Assembly: GCF_027489515.1 (NCBI RefSeq)
Contig: NZ_JAIXZS010000100.1
Location: 1-64,000, forward strand
Reading direction: 5' to 3'
Source: Novosphingobium sp.
GTDB lineage: Bacteria > Pseudomonadota > Alphaproteobacteria > Sphingomonadales > Sphingomonadaceae
DNA: 64,000 bases
Positions 1 to 7,956 of the stretch are shown here, one piece after another; position 1 is the first letter of the stretch; each line of letters begins with the position of its first letter. The position numbers were made by a program, and so were the translations under genes. The notes below the pieces were generated by a model. That model was not told the DNA's origin, did no database searches, and saw only the letters and a program-made list of their open reading frames with translations.

Positions 1-102
1 ACAGTCGATGCCCTGTGGAAGGCCGTCGGATCAATCTGCGAACTCTACCATCCAGACGAATGCTGGAACTACCTCAAGGCAGCAGGATACGTTGCAGATT
101 AA
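1..102 (+). mobile_element. 3' end of IS630-family transposase gene
   Basis: Frame 1 is open from the window edge to a TAA at 100-102 and encodes the last 33 residues, ending CWNYLKAAGYVAD. The DECWNYxxAAGY ending is typical of the C-terminus of IS630-type DDE transposases. The rest of the gene and the left inverted repeat lie outside the window, so it cannot be said whether the element is complete. The Nramp gene's stop codon lies only 13 bases further on in the opposite orientation, so the IS right end would have to sit between the two stops. It is too short for the ORF track. Confidence 0.72.
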
Positions 103-114
103 ACGCACGACGCT

Positions 115-1401
115 CTAGCTCAGCAGGAACATCGCCGAGACGAGGATCATCACCGCCGTTGCTGCCCAGCCGCCGAGCTTGAGCAGCGGGGGCAGGGTGA
201 GCCGGCCCATGACCTTTGGATTGCTTGCCGCGAGCATGGTCATGATCATCAGAGGCGGGGCCAGCAGCCCGTTGATCACTGCGGTCCAGTAGAGCGCCTG
301 CATCGGATCGATGCCGATGAGGTTGAGCGCGACGCCGCCGAGCACCGCCACCACGATTGCGGCGTAGAACGCCTTGGCCTCGTGCGGCTTGCGGTCGAGC
401 CCCTCGGTCCAGCCGAAGGTTTCGGACAGCGCATAAGCGGCTGATCCCGCAAGCACCGGCACGGCGAGCAGGCCGATCCCGATGATGCCCACCGCGAAGA
501 GCAGGAAGCTGAGATCGCCCGCGATGGGCCGCAAGGCGCTCGCCGCCGCATCGGCGGACGCGACTTCGTTGATCCCGTGGGCATGGAGCGTGGCCGCTGT
601 GGCGATCACGATGAACAGCGCAGTCACGCTCGTGACCCCCATGCCCAGAACCGTATCGGTGCGCATCCGGGCGAGGCCCGGACCGGCAGCGCGCGGGAAC
701 ACGCCGAGCGGATGCTTGTGCAGCCGGTGCTGCTCCTCCACTTCCTGCCCGGCCTGCCAGAAGAACAGGTAGGGGCTGATCGTGGTGCCAAGCGCGGCGA
801 TCACGGCCATCGATGTCTGCCGGTCGAAGCTGAGCTGGGGCACCAGCACACCGCGCAGCACTTCGCTGGGCGAGAGCTGCGCGACGAACGGGACGAGGAT
901 ATAGGCCAGCAGCGAGAGCGCCGACCATTTGAGGATGCGGGTGTAGCGCGCGTAGCTGACAAAGACCTCGAGCAGCACCGATATGCCGCCGAACAGCGCG
1001 ACATAGAGCATCGTCGGCCCCGGCAGCAGCAGGTTCAGCGCTGCCGCCATCGCGCCAAGATCGGAGCCGAGGTTGATCGTGTTCGCCACCAGCAGCAGGA
1101 CCACGGCAAACCACAGCACCGGCCGGGGATAGTGCCTCTTGAGGTTGTGCGCGATGCCATGTCCGGTCACCGCGCCGATGCGCGCGCAGATCAGCTGCGT
1201 CGCCACGAGCAGCGGATAGCTGAACACCATGATCCACGCGAGGCTGAAGCCGAACTGCGCGCCGACCTGGCTGTAGGTCCCGATCCCGCTCGGATCATCG
1301 TCTGCCGCGCCGGTGATCAGCCCGGGGCCGAGCACCTCGCCCCAGCTGCGCGCATCAGCTTCGGTGTGGCGTTCTTCGACCCGGGCGTCCTCGATGCTCA
1401 T
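115..1401 (-). CDS. Nramp-family divalent metal transporter, atypical metal site
   Basis: This 428-residue multi-pass protein of the Nramp/MntH family (PF01566) would carry divalent metal ions into the cytoplasm. It shows about eleven hydrophobic segments. The first helix carries DDDPSGIG, where classical Nramps have DPGN. The sixth-helix region reads TTISPYLFFWQ, where classical members have the metal-coordinating MPHN stretch. The conserved Met and Asn ligands are therefore missing, as in divergent bacterial Nramp clades, some of which have been described as Mg2+ transporters. Mn2+ uptake should not be assumed. The ATG start overlaps the stop of the upstream acyltransferase gene (ATGA), so it is the last gene of the ftsEX operon. 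Family assignment is firm; substrate is inference. Confidence 0.88.
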   Translation of the reverse strand: MSIEDARVEERHTEADARSWGEVLGPGLITGAADDDPSGIGTYSQVGAQFGFSLAWIMVFSYPLLVATQLICARIGAVTGHGIAHNLKRHYPRPVLWFAVVLLLVANTINLGSDLGAMAAALNLLLPGPTMLYVALFGGISVLLEVFVSYARYTRILKWSALSLLAYILVPFVAQLSPSEVLRGVLVPQLSFDRQTSMAVIAALGTTISPYLFFWQAGQEVEEQHRLHKHPLGVFPRAAGPGLARMRTDTVLGMGVTSVTALFIVIATAATLHAHGINEVASADAAASALRPIAGDLSFLLFAVGIIGIGLLAVPVLAGSAAYALSETFGWTEGLDRKPHEAKAFYAAIVVAVLGGVALNLIGIDPMQALYWTAVINGLLAPPLMIMTMLAASNPKVMGRLTLPPLLKLGGWAATAVMILVSAMFLLS

Positions 1402-2111
1402 GGGTTCAGCGCATTGATGGCGGCATGAACGCGCGCCTCGATATCCTCACGCGGGAGGCCCGGCGGGATTTCCGCGCCGAAGCGGTAGCGGATCGTGCCT
1501 GAGCGCTTCCACAGGCGCTGGTAGAGCGGCCCGCTATCGACGGCCACCGGCACGACCGGCAGGCCCAGCATCTTGTAGAGCCCGGCAAAGCCGGCCTGGA
1601 TCGCCGGACGGGTGCCATGGGCCACGCGGGTCCCTTCGGGAAAGATGATCAGCGGCCGCCCGTCCGCCGTCCAGCGCCGCGCTTCGGCAAGCATCGCCCT
1701 GAGCGCGCTGGCGCCGCGCGCGCGGTCCACCGCGATCAGCCCGTAGCGCGCGCCGATCGCGCCCCATAGCGGGATGCGCAGCAACTGCTCTTTCGCAAAG
1801 ACCACGGGGAGGGGGTACATGTGGGGCAGTTCGATCGCCTCGAAAAAGGATTCGTGCTTGATCGCGTAGAGCACGCCCGAACGCGGCGTGAAGCCTTCGG
1901 ATTCCACGGTGATGCCCAGCAGCAGGCGAACGCAGGTCCGGTGCCAAGTCGACCAAACCCGCACCACGTCCTTGTAGCGATCGCGGCCCAGCGGCAGGAC
2001 GGCCAGCGCCACGAATACGAGCAGCACGGTGCCGCCATAGAACGCAGCGTAGAACGCGAGGCTGCGCAGAATGTCGCGCAGGCTTGGGGCAGCCTTGCCG
2101 TGGTGCGCCAT
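1398..2111 (-). CDS. plsC: 1-acyl-sn-glycerol-3-phosphate acyltransferase family protein
   Basis: A 237-residue PlsC-type acyltransferase, expected to acylate lysophosphatidic acid at the inner membrane in phospholipid synthesis. A hydrophobic N-terminal segment (about residues 12-35) is followed by a HX4-acidic motif in KHESFFEA, where Glu takes the usual Asp position. FPEGTR is the substrate-binding motif III, and LPVVPVAVDSG resembles motif IV. The ORF track starts 72 residues upstream, but that part overlaps ydcF and is only a shadow. The ATG at 2111 lies 8 bases after the ydcF stop and gives MAHHGKAAPSLRD. It ends in a 4-base overlap with the Nramp gene. The exact acyl acceptor cannot be read from the sequence. 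Confidence 0.88.
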   Translation of the reverse strand: MAHHGKAAPSLRDILRSLAFYAAFYGGTVLLVFVALAVLPLGRDRYKDVVRVWSTWHRTCVRLLLGITVESEGFTPRSGVLYAIKHESFFEAIELPHMYPLPVVFAKEQLLRIPLWGAIGARYGLIAVDRARGASALRAMLAEARRWTADGRPLIIFPEGTRVAHGTRPAIQAGFAGLYKMLGLPVVPVAVDSGPLYQRLWKRSGTIRYRFGAEIPPGLPREDIEARVHAAINALNP

Positions 2112-2119
2112 GCGCTGCC

Positions 2120-2677
2120 CTACCACCCCGCCAGCCAGGCCAGCACGCGGGCAATAAGCTTGTTGTATTCGATGAACAGCGTTTTCATGCTTGGCCGCGA
2201 AGGCACGGCATCGGGCAGGATTTCCACGCCGCGCGGTGCCGCCATGGCAAGATCGAACTCGGCGCGACGCATGTGCCAGTCGGTCGTGACGAGGCGCACC
2301 GAGGTGATGTGTTCCGCCGCGATCCACCGGGCGGCCTCCAGCGCGTTGGAGCGGGTGTCAACGGATTCGAAGCCCAGCGTGACGCAGCAGGCCAGCAATT
2401 GCGGCGAAACCTCGTATTCTGCGGCAAATTCACCGGGCTTCACCTCGCTGGCGACGCCGGCGATGAGCGCCTTGCGCGCCTTGCCGGCACGCAGCACGTC
2501 GATCGCGCGCGGGATGCGTCCGCCCGCGCCGGTCAGCGCGATCACGCCGTCGGTCTTCTGCCCGCCTGCCGGGCGCGGCAGGGCGAGGGCAAACCACAGG
2601 AAGCCGAGCACCCATGCCAGCAGCATGGTTGCGCCGATGCGGCGAATAAGGCCGGGCGGCTTGCGCACGCGCGCCAT
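2120..2677 (-). CDS. YdcF/ElyC-family (DUF218) protein
   Basis: A 185-residue protein of the YdcF/SanA/ElyC family (DUF218). It has one N-terminal membrane segment (about residues 13-34, MLLAWVLGFLWFALAL) and a cytoplasmic or periplasmic alpha/beta domain. The family pattern is visible: VIALTGAGGRIPRAIDVL near the start of the domain, a segment around ESVDTRSNALEAA, and TTDWHMRRA towards the end. Relatives affect envelope or peptidoglycan precursor homeostasis, but the reaction is unknown. It starts 1 base after the ftsX stop and ends 8 bases before plsC, so it is surely cotranscribed with the divisome genes. Confidence 0.87.
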   Translation of the reverse strand: MARVRKPPGLIRRIGATMLLAWVLGFLWFALALPRPAGGQKTDGVIALTGAGGRIPRAIDVLRAGKARKALIAGVASEVKPGEFAAEYEVSPQLLACCVTLGFESVDTRSNALEAARWIAAEHITSVRLVTTDWHMRRAEFDLAMAAPRGVEILPDAVPSRPSMKTLFIEYNKLIARVLAWLAGW

Positions 2678-2678
2678 G

Positions 2679-3605
2679 TCAGAGCATCCGCCTCAAGGCT
2701 GCGAGGACCGTCATGCGTGCGGTAAGCACCGCCAGCGCGATCCCCGCAAGCGGAATCGCTGCGATCACGATCCAGTCCTGCCAGTGCAGCACCGCGCCCG
2801 CGACCATGCCCGAGCCGAGCCCCGCGAACTGGCGTGACAGCGTGACGATGGTGACGACGCCGAACAGGAGGCCGACAAGCCCGCCCGCCGCCGCATCGAA
2901 GGCCATCGAGCGCTGGAACACGCGCGCGATCTGCTTGTCGGTGCCGCCCAGCATGTGGACGATCTCGATCGTTTCGCGGTGGTTGCCCAGCGCATTGCGC
3001 GAGGCGAGCAGTACGGCTGCGATGGTAGCAAGGGCCAGCAGCGCGATGAGGCCGCCCGCCAGCCACTGCAAGGTGCCGATGGCGGCAAACACCGGCGCCA
3101 GCCAGCCAGCCTGGGCATCGACCCGCGCCGATGGGGCGACCGGCACGGCCAGCGCGCGCAAGTGCGCCACCCGGTCCGCCGTTGCCGGCCCCTTGAGCCT
3201 CACATCGATCAGCGCCGGGATCGGCAAGGCCTCGACATCGTCGCCCGGCCGCGTGCCGAGCCACGGCTCGACCAGCGTGTTGAGGTCTTCCTGCGCGACT
3301 TGCTGCACGTTCGCGACTTCGGGCGCCTGCTTGAGGGCAGCCACCACGGCCGCGGCCTGGCGCAGCCGCTCGGCAGGGGCAGCGGTGACGATCTGCACCG
3401 TCACCCCGCCTTCGAGATCGGCACTGGCGGTCTGCGCAGCATTGCGCAGGGCAAGGCCGCTGGCAGCAGCGATGACAGTCATCGCGATCATGATCGCGAT
3501 GACCCACGGCATCGGGCCGGAAAGTTGCGCCTCGGGCAGCAGGCGCGGATCGCTCGCCGCACCGTTGCCGCGCCACTGCCGCATAAGGGACGAAAGCAGG
3601 CCCAT
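2679..3605 (-). CDS. ftsX: Cell division ABC transporter permease FtsX
   Basis: A 308-residue FtsX homologue. With FtsE it forms the inner-membrane complex that couples ATP hydrolysis to septal peptidoglycan hydrolase activation. The layout fits: a short cytoplasmic N-terminus, TM1 (about 32-52, WVIAIMIAMTVIAAASGLAL), a periplasmic loop of about 120 residues, and three C-terminal TM helices with the family segment ETIEIVHMLGGTDKQIARVFQ between TM2 and TM3. The gene begins 10 bases after the ftsE stop. The extracellular loop is of the short alphaproteobacterial type. Orientation and gene order ftsE-ftsX are canonical. Confidence 0.93.
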   Translation of the reverse strand: MGLLSSLMRQWRGNGAASDPRLLPEAQLSGPMPWVIAIMIAMTVIAAASGLALRNAAQTASADLEGGVTVQIVTAAPAERLRQAAAVVAALKQAPEVANVQQVAQEDLNTLVEPWLGTRPGDDVEALPIPALIDVRLKGPATADRVAHLRALAVPVAPSARVDAQAGWLAPVFAAIGTLQWLAGGLIALLALATIAAVLLASRNALGNHRETIEIVHMLGGTDKQIARVFQRSMAFDAAAGGLVGLLFGVVTIVTLSRQFAGLGSGMVAGAVLHWQDWIVIAAIPLAGIALAVLTARMTVLAALRRML

Positions 3606-3615
3606 GCCCTTCAGC

Positions 3616-4362
3616 TCAAAGCGGGGCGGGCGCGCTGGCGCCGGTCGGGGTCTGGCGGCGCGGGGGATAGCGCAAGGCGCCGGTGGGATCGCTGAGGCGC
3701 CCCTTGTCGAGCCGCATGATCAGCGATTCCGGCACCTTGCGAATGAGGTGGACATCGTGGGTGGCGACCACCACCGTCGTGCCCAACCGGTTGAGGCTTT
3801 CGAACAGGCGCAGGAGCTTCAGCGCCATATCGGGATCGACGTTGCCGGTCGGTTCGTCGGCCACGAGCATGTCGGGCCGCGCGATCACCGCCCGCGCGAT
3901 GGCGACACGCTGCTGCTCCCCGCCTGAAAGCGTGGCGGGCCGGACATGCTGCCGGTCTCCCAGCCCCACCCAATCGAGCATTTCGCCGACCGGGCGCACA
4001 ATATCCCTCTCGCTCACCCCCGCAACCCTGAGCGGCAGCGCCACATTATCGAAGGCGGAGAGATGATCGACCAGCCGGAAATCCTGGAACACCACGCCGA
4101 TGCGGCGGCGGAAGCCGGGCAGGCGTTCACGCGGCAGGGTGATCGCATCGGTGCCGAACAGCCGGATCAGCCCGCGCGAGGGGCGCTGCGCCAGATAGAG
4201 CAGCTTGAGCAGGCTGGTTTTCCCCGCGCCGCTCGCGCCGGTGAGGAAGTAGAAGCACCCCGGGTAAAGCGTGAACGAGACGTCGGCCAGGATTTCCTTG
4301 TCTGTTCCGTAGCGCAGCCCGACGTTGTCGAACTGGACGATTTCGGCGTCAGGCTGGCTCAT
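3616..4362 (-). CDS. ftsE: Cell division ABC transporter ATP-binding protein FtsE
   Basis: A 248-residue ABC ATPase that partners FtsX at the division septum. All catalytic elements are intact: Walker A GASGAGKTSLLK (about 41-52), Q-loop in FQDFRLVDHLSAFDNVALPL, signature LSGGEQQRVAIARA, Walker B MLVADEPTGNVD and the switch His in ATHDVHLI. The stretch PTGNVDPDMALKLLRLFESLNRLGT is characteristic of FtsE. The C-terminal 25 residues are Pro/Arg-rich and probably disordered. This is the first gene of the operon; its ATG at 4362 faces the divergent zinc-ribbon gene across 160 bases, where the shared promoter region must lie. Confidence 0.94.
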   Translation of the reverse strand: MSQPDAEIVQFDNVGLRYGTDKEILADVSFTLYPGCFYFLTGASGAGKTSLLKLLYLAQRPSRGLIRLFGTDAITLPRERLPGFRRRIGVVFQDFRLVDHLSAFDNVALPLRVAGVSERDIVRPVGEMLDWVGLGDRQHVRPATLSGGEQQRVAIARAVIARPDMLVADEPTGNVDPDMALKLLRLFESLNRLGTTVVVATHDVHLIRKVPESLIMRLDKGRLSDPTGALRYPPRRQTPTGASAPAPL

Positions 4363-4522
4363 GTCAGGCGATGCGGTCCCGGAGGGTGGTTGGCGCGCAC
4401 GGGGCCGAGCGCGCTGCTTGCGGCGGCTATACGGCGCAATCGATGTGGAAAAAAGGGCAGGTGAGCACTTCTCCCCGCTTGCACCTATTGTTTCCCCTTA
4501 TCCGCCCTGCTTAACCCGCCCT

Positions 4523-5338
4523 ATGATTATTGCGTGCCCCGCCTGCTCGACGCGCTACGTCGTCCCCGACAGCGCGATCGGTGTGGAAGGGCGAACCGTG
4601 CGCTGCGCCAAGTGCCGGCACAGCTGGTTCCAGCACGGTCCCGATCTCCCGCCAAGGGAAGAGGCGGCCCCTTCACCGGTTTCGGCATCAGCGGTTGCGG
4701 CTGCGCCGACGGTTGCTTCGGAACCGGATGCTGAGACCGCGCCTGCTTCGCCGGAGCAGGTGCCGGAAACGGGGACCGAACAGGGGATCGAGCCGGTGCC
4801 GGAGCCGCCGGTCGTGCCGCGGCCGGTCATCCGCCCCGCCGCGCGTTCGGCAGACGAGAGCTTCGAGGACACCGCCTCGAGCTTCGATCACCAGCCGCCG
4901 TTTCGCCCGCGCCGCAACATGGCCAAGCTCTGGACCATCGCCGGAATCGGCTTTGCCGTACTGGTTGCGCTGCTGGTGGTGCTGGCCACGTGGCTCGGCC
5001 TGCCGCGCTGGCTGCCGACGGCCCATGCCACGTTCGGCGCAGGCAACCCGGATCTCGTGCTGGCGTTTCCCTCCGAACGGCAGGACCGGCGTACCTTGCC
5101 CAACGGCACCGAGTATTTCGGCGCGAGCGGGACAGTCACCAATGTCAGCAAGCAACCACAGGAAGTGCCGCCGATCCTGATCGTGCTGCGCGATGCCAAG
5201 GACAAGGTGGTCTACACTTGGGATGTCACCCCCCCGCGCGAGATGCTGAAGCCTGGCGAGAGCGTGACGATCAACGAAGCAGTGACCGACGTTCCCAAAA
5301 ACGCAAAGGTCGCGGAGATCGGCTGGAAGCCGGAGTAA
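4523..5338 (+). CDS. MJ0042-type zinc-ribbon membrane protein with DUF3426-like C-terminus
   Basis: A 271-residue protein beginning with a zinc ribbon, MIIACPACSTRYVVPDSAIG...RCAKCRHSWFQ: two CxxC pairs of the MJ0042 type. An acidic, Pro/Glu-rich linker (about 50-130) follows, then one TM segment (about 140-162, IAGIGFAVLVALLVVLATWLGL), then a periplasmic domain of about 100 residues resembling DUF3426. The ORF track begins 66 codons upstream inside the intergenic region; ATG 4523 is chosen because the zinc ribbon starts exactly there. Such proteins are common next to ftsE in alphaproteobacteria. Function is unknown; a membrane-tethered regulator or assembly factor is possible. Confidence 0.85.
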   Translation: MIIACPACSTRYVVPDSAIGVEGRTVRCAKCRHSWFQHGPDLPPREEAAPSPVSASAVAAAPTVASEPDAETAPASPEQVPETGTEQGIEPVPEPPVVPRPVIRPAARSADESFEDTASSFDHQPPFRPRRNMAKLWTIAGIGFAVLVALLVVLATWLGLPRWLPTAHATFGAGNPDLVLAFPSERQDRRTLPNGTEYFGASGTVTNVSKQPQEVPPILIVLRDAKDKVVYTWDVTPPREMLKPGESVTINEAVTDVPKNAKVAEIGWKPE

Positions 5339-5369
5339 AAAAACGCCGCTAGGTTGTTGCGCGGCGCGG

Positions 5370-5431
5370 GGGGCTTTGCTAGGGGCGCCCCTCTACCCCG
5401 GCGGGGCCGCCTTTTTGCAAGGCAAAGCCCC
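5370..5431. repeat. 10-bp perfect inverted repeat upstream of tRNA-Leu
   Basis: GGGGCTTTGC at 5370-5379 is perfectly complementary to GCAAAGCCCC at 5422-5431, across a 42-base loop that itself is GC-rich. It lies between the zinc-ribbon gene and the tRNA. It could act as a terminator-like structure or be the scar of an insertion at the tRNA, but there is no clean T-tract, so function is uncertain. Confidence 0.4.
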
Positions 5432-5441
5432 GTTTCGATGT

Positions 5442-5528
5442 GCGGTCGTGGCGGAACTGGTAGACGCGCAACGTTGAGGTCGTTGTGGGCGAAAGCCCGT
5501 GGAAGTTCGAGTCTTCTCGACCGCACCA
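5442..5528 (+). tRNA. tRNA-Leu (anticodon GAG)
   Basis: An 87-base tRNA of class II type. Acceptor stem GCGGTCG (5442-5448) pairs with CGACCGC (5518-5524), followed by the discriminator A and an encoded CCA. The D-arm segment GGCGGAACTGGTAGACGCGC is typical of bacterial tRNA-Leu. The anticodon stem CAACG/CGTTG closes loop TTGAGGT, giving anticodon GAG at 5476-5478 (reads CUC/CUU). The long variable arm TGGGCGAAAGCCCG and the T-loop TTCGAGT are present. Confidence 0.96.
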
Positions 5529-5583
5529 ATCACCCAGCAGATCAAGCCGAGATCACCCCTTTGGGGGCACGAACGATGCGTTT

Positions 5584-6615
5584 TCACGCGCCGGCGGCGA
5601 GGAACAGGGCGAGGGCGGAGACCTCAGCGGCGGCGCCGGTTTGTCCTGATCCGCCGCTCCACAGCCCGTCGACCGGCTGGCTGCCTTCGCCGCTGAGTGC
5701 CCAGACCGCATCGCCGTTGCGCGTGAGCCATTCGCTGAGCTCGGTGCGATCAGGGCCATCGGGCATGGCTGCGACGAGATGGCCGAGATGGAAAACGAAG
5801 ACGCCCTTGAACATTGGCCCGTCGGCACCGAGCCCGTCTGACGGCTCGGTGAGCAGGCCCTGCGGCGTGACCAGCGTGCGGGTGGCGGCAAGTGCGGTGC
5901 GCACCGCGATGGCGCGGTACTGCGGATCGCCGGTGATGGCGGTAAGATCGTTCAGCCCGCCGAGCAGTACACCCTGGTTGTAGGTGTAGCGCGGGGCGCC
6001 GTTGTTGCGGCACAGCGGATCGAGCCCGTCGTTGACCAGCCCGTCCGGCCCGATCATGCCCGAGGCGGCAAACCAGTCCCAGATGTGCAAGCTCCAATCG
6101 CGATAGGCCTGCTGGCCGGTGGCGCGGTAGAGGCGGGTTGCGGCGGTGAGCAGCAGTTCGTTGGTAATCGCGTTCTTGTAGCCGTGCCTGGGATCCCACC
6201 AGATCCCGCCGCCGCAGTGATCGTCCCAGTGGTCGGAGACGAGGCGGGTGAAGTTGGTGGCCGCCCACGCGAGCAGTTCGGGATCGTGGTCACTCTCCCA
6301 GGCATCGACGCTGGCGATCACGGCCCAGAGATCATCATCATTGAGATAGCGCCCGGCGCGGTTGCGCACGGCGGCGGCGATCTTTGCGGCCAAGCGCGTG
6401 TCTCCGGTGCGGCGCTGATAGTCGAGCAGGATCTGCGCGATCGGGAAGCGCTGCCAGTTCTCGCTCGCCTTCCAGCCATCGGCAGTGCCCCAGGTCTGCT
6501 CGAGCAGGGTGGCAGCGGCGGCGGCGCGCGATGACCAGGCGGGGGCCTGCGCACGGGCGGGTAGGCCCACGGAAAGGAGCAGCAGCGCGGCAATCGAGCC
6601 GAACGCGATCCGCAT
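5584..6615 (-). CDS. Secreted GH76-family glycoside hydrolase (alpha-1,6-mannanase-like)
   Basis: A 343-residue secreted protein with signal peptide MRIAFGSIAALLLLSVGLPARAQA. The mature part is an (alpha/alpha)6-type GH76 domain. NDDDLWAV (about residue 92) carries the family's paired catalytic Asp residues. CGGGIWWDP, KNAITNELLL, YTYNQGVLLGG and MFKGVFVFHL are the other conserved GH76 blocks. The known activity of the family is endo-alpha-1,6-mannanase/transglycosidase. The ATG directly abuts the stop of the ethanolamine permease gene, so it is cotranscribed with the eut genes although no metabolic link is obvious. Substrate specificity is inferred from family only. Confidence 0.87.
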   Translation of the reverse strand: MRIAFGSIAALLLLSVGLPARAQAPAWSSRAAAAATLLEQTWGTADGWKASENWQRFPIAQILLDYQRRTGDTRLAAKIAAAVRNRAGRYLNDDDLWAVIASVDAWESDHDPELLAWAATNFTRLVSDHWDDHCGGGIWWDPRHGYKNAITNELLLTAATRLYRATGQQAYRDWSLHIWDWFAASGMIGPDGLVNDGLDPLCRNNGAPRYTYNQGVLLGGLNDLTAITGDPQYRAIAVRTALAATRTLVTPQGLLTEPSDGLGADGPMFKGVFVFHLGHLVAAMPDGPDRTELSEWLTRNGDAVWALSGEGSQPVDGLWSGGSGQTGAAAEVSALALFLAAGA

Positions 6616-7956
6616 TCAGGCGGCCTCCCGCCTGCGCAGCAGTAGCGAGGCTGCGACCAGCACCGTCATCAGGCCGGCGAAGATCGCCGCGAGTTCGCGG
6701 TTATTCCACGCCATGGTCATGAGCGCGAGGCTGGCCATGCCGAGCGCGAAAGCGGGCGCGAAGGGATAGAGCGGCGCGCGGAAGGGGCGCACGAGATCGG
6801 GCTCGCTGCGACGCAGGCGGAACAGCGCGGCCATCGAGACGATGTACATGAGGAGCGCGCCGAACGCTGACAGCGTCACCACGCTGGCTGTCAGCGACTG
6901 GCCGGCGATGCTGATGAAAGCGTCGCTGTATATCGCGGCCACGCCGACCACGCCGCCCGCCAGCGTCGCCAGATGGGGCGTGCGGAAACGGGGATGCAGC
7001 CGCGCGAACAGGCCCGGCAGATAGCCCTCCCGCCCCAGCGCGAAGATCTGGCGGGCATAGCCCATGATGATCCCGTGGAACGAGGCGACGAGGCCGAACA
7101 GCCCGAGCCACACCAGCATGTGCAGCCACCCCGAAGAAGCGCCGACCGCGCGCTTCATCGCTTGCGGCAGCGGATCGTTGAGGCTTGAAAGCTCGGCCCA
7201 GCTGCCCGAACCGCCGGCGAACAGCATGACCCCGAAGGCGAGCGCTGTCAGCGTGAGAATGCCTGAGACATAAGCGGTGGGGATCGTCCGGCGCGGTTCC
7301 TTCGCCTCTTCCGCGGCCATGGCGACGCCTTCGATGGCAAGGAAGAACCAGATCGCGAAGGGCAGCGCCGCGACGATCCCGCCGACCGCCGCCATGCTGA
7401 AATGGTCCTGCCCGGCCCAGCCGCCGGCGAGGAAGTTCGACCAGCGGAAGGCGGGGAGGACGACGGCCATGAACACCAGGAGCTCCCCCACCGCGAGAAG
7501 CGTGACGACCACTTCGAAGCTGGCGGCGATCTGCACGCCGACAATGTTGAGCGCGATGAACAGGGCATAGGCGCCGAGCGCCGCGTGTTTGGGCTCAAGC
7601 CCCGGAAACTGCACGTGGAGATAGGCGCCGATGGCGAGGCTGATAGCGGGCGGCGCGAAAAGGAACTCGATCAGCGTGGCAAAGCCTGCCACCGCGCCGC
7701 CCACTGGCCCGAAGGCACGCAGGCCGTAGGCAAAGGGGCCGCCCGCGTGCGGGATCGCGGTCGTCAGCTCGGTGAATGAGAAGATGAAGGCGATGTACAT
7801 TGCCGCCACGGCGGTGGTGGTGACAAGGAAGCCCAAGGTGCCCGCGCTTGCCCAGCCGTAGCTCCAGCCAAAGTATTCGCCAGAGATGACGAGCCCCACG
7901 GCAATCGCCCAGAGCTGGAACGGGCCGAGGCTCTTTTGCAGCTGGGGCTTGGTCAT
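6616..7956 (-). CDS. Ethanolamine permease (APC superfamily)
   Basis: A 446-residue, 12-TM amino acid/polyamine permease of the ethanolamine permease type. It begins with LGPFQLWAIAVGLVISGEYF (TM1, with the helix-breaking Gly-containing segment of APC carriers). Further matches are FSFTELTTAIPHAGGPFAYG and FFLAIEGVAMAAEEAKEPRRTIP, the conserved loop of this subfamily. Its ATG overlaps the eutC stop (ATGA), so it would supply ethanolamine to the EutBC lyase encoded just upstream. No microcompartment shell genes are present, implying that acetaldehyde is handled in the open cytosol. Confidence 0.92.
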   Translation of the reverse strand: MTKPQLQKSLGPFQLWAIAVGLVISGEYFGWSYGWASAGTLGFLVTTTAVAAMYIAFIFSFTELTTAIPHAGGPFAYGLRAFGPVGGAVAGFATLIEFLFAPPAISLAIGAYLHVQFPGLEPKHAALGAYALFIALNIVGVQIAASFEVVVTLLAVGELLVFMAVVLPAFRWSNFLAGGWAGQDHFSMAAVGGIVAALPFAIWFFLAIEGVAMAAEEAKEPRRTIPTAYVSGILTLTALAFGVMLFAGGSGSWAELSSLNDPLPQAMKRAVGASSGWLHMLVWLGLFGLVASFHGIIMGYARQIFALGREGYLPGLFARLHPRFRTPHLATLAGGVVGVAAIYSDAFISIAGQSLTASVVTLSAFGALLMYIVSMAALFRLRRSEPDLVRPFRAPLYPFAPAFALGMASLALMTMAWNNRELAAIFAGLMTVLVAASLLLRRREAA

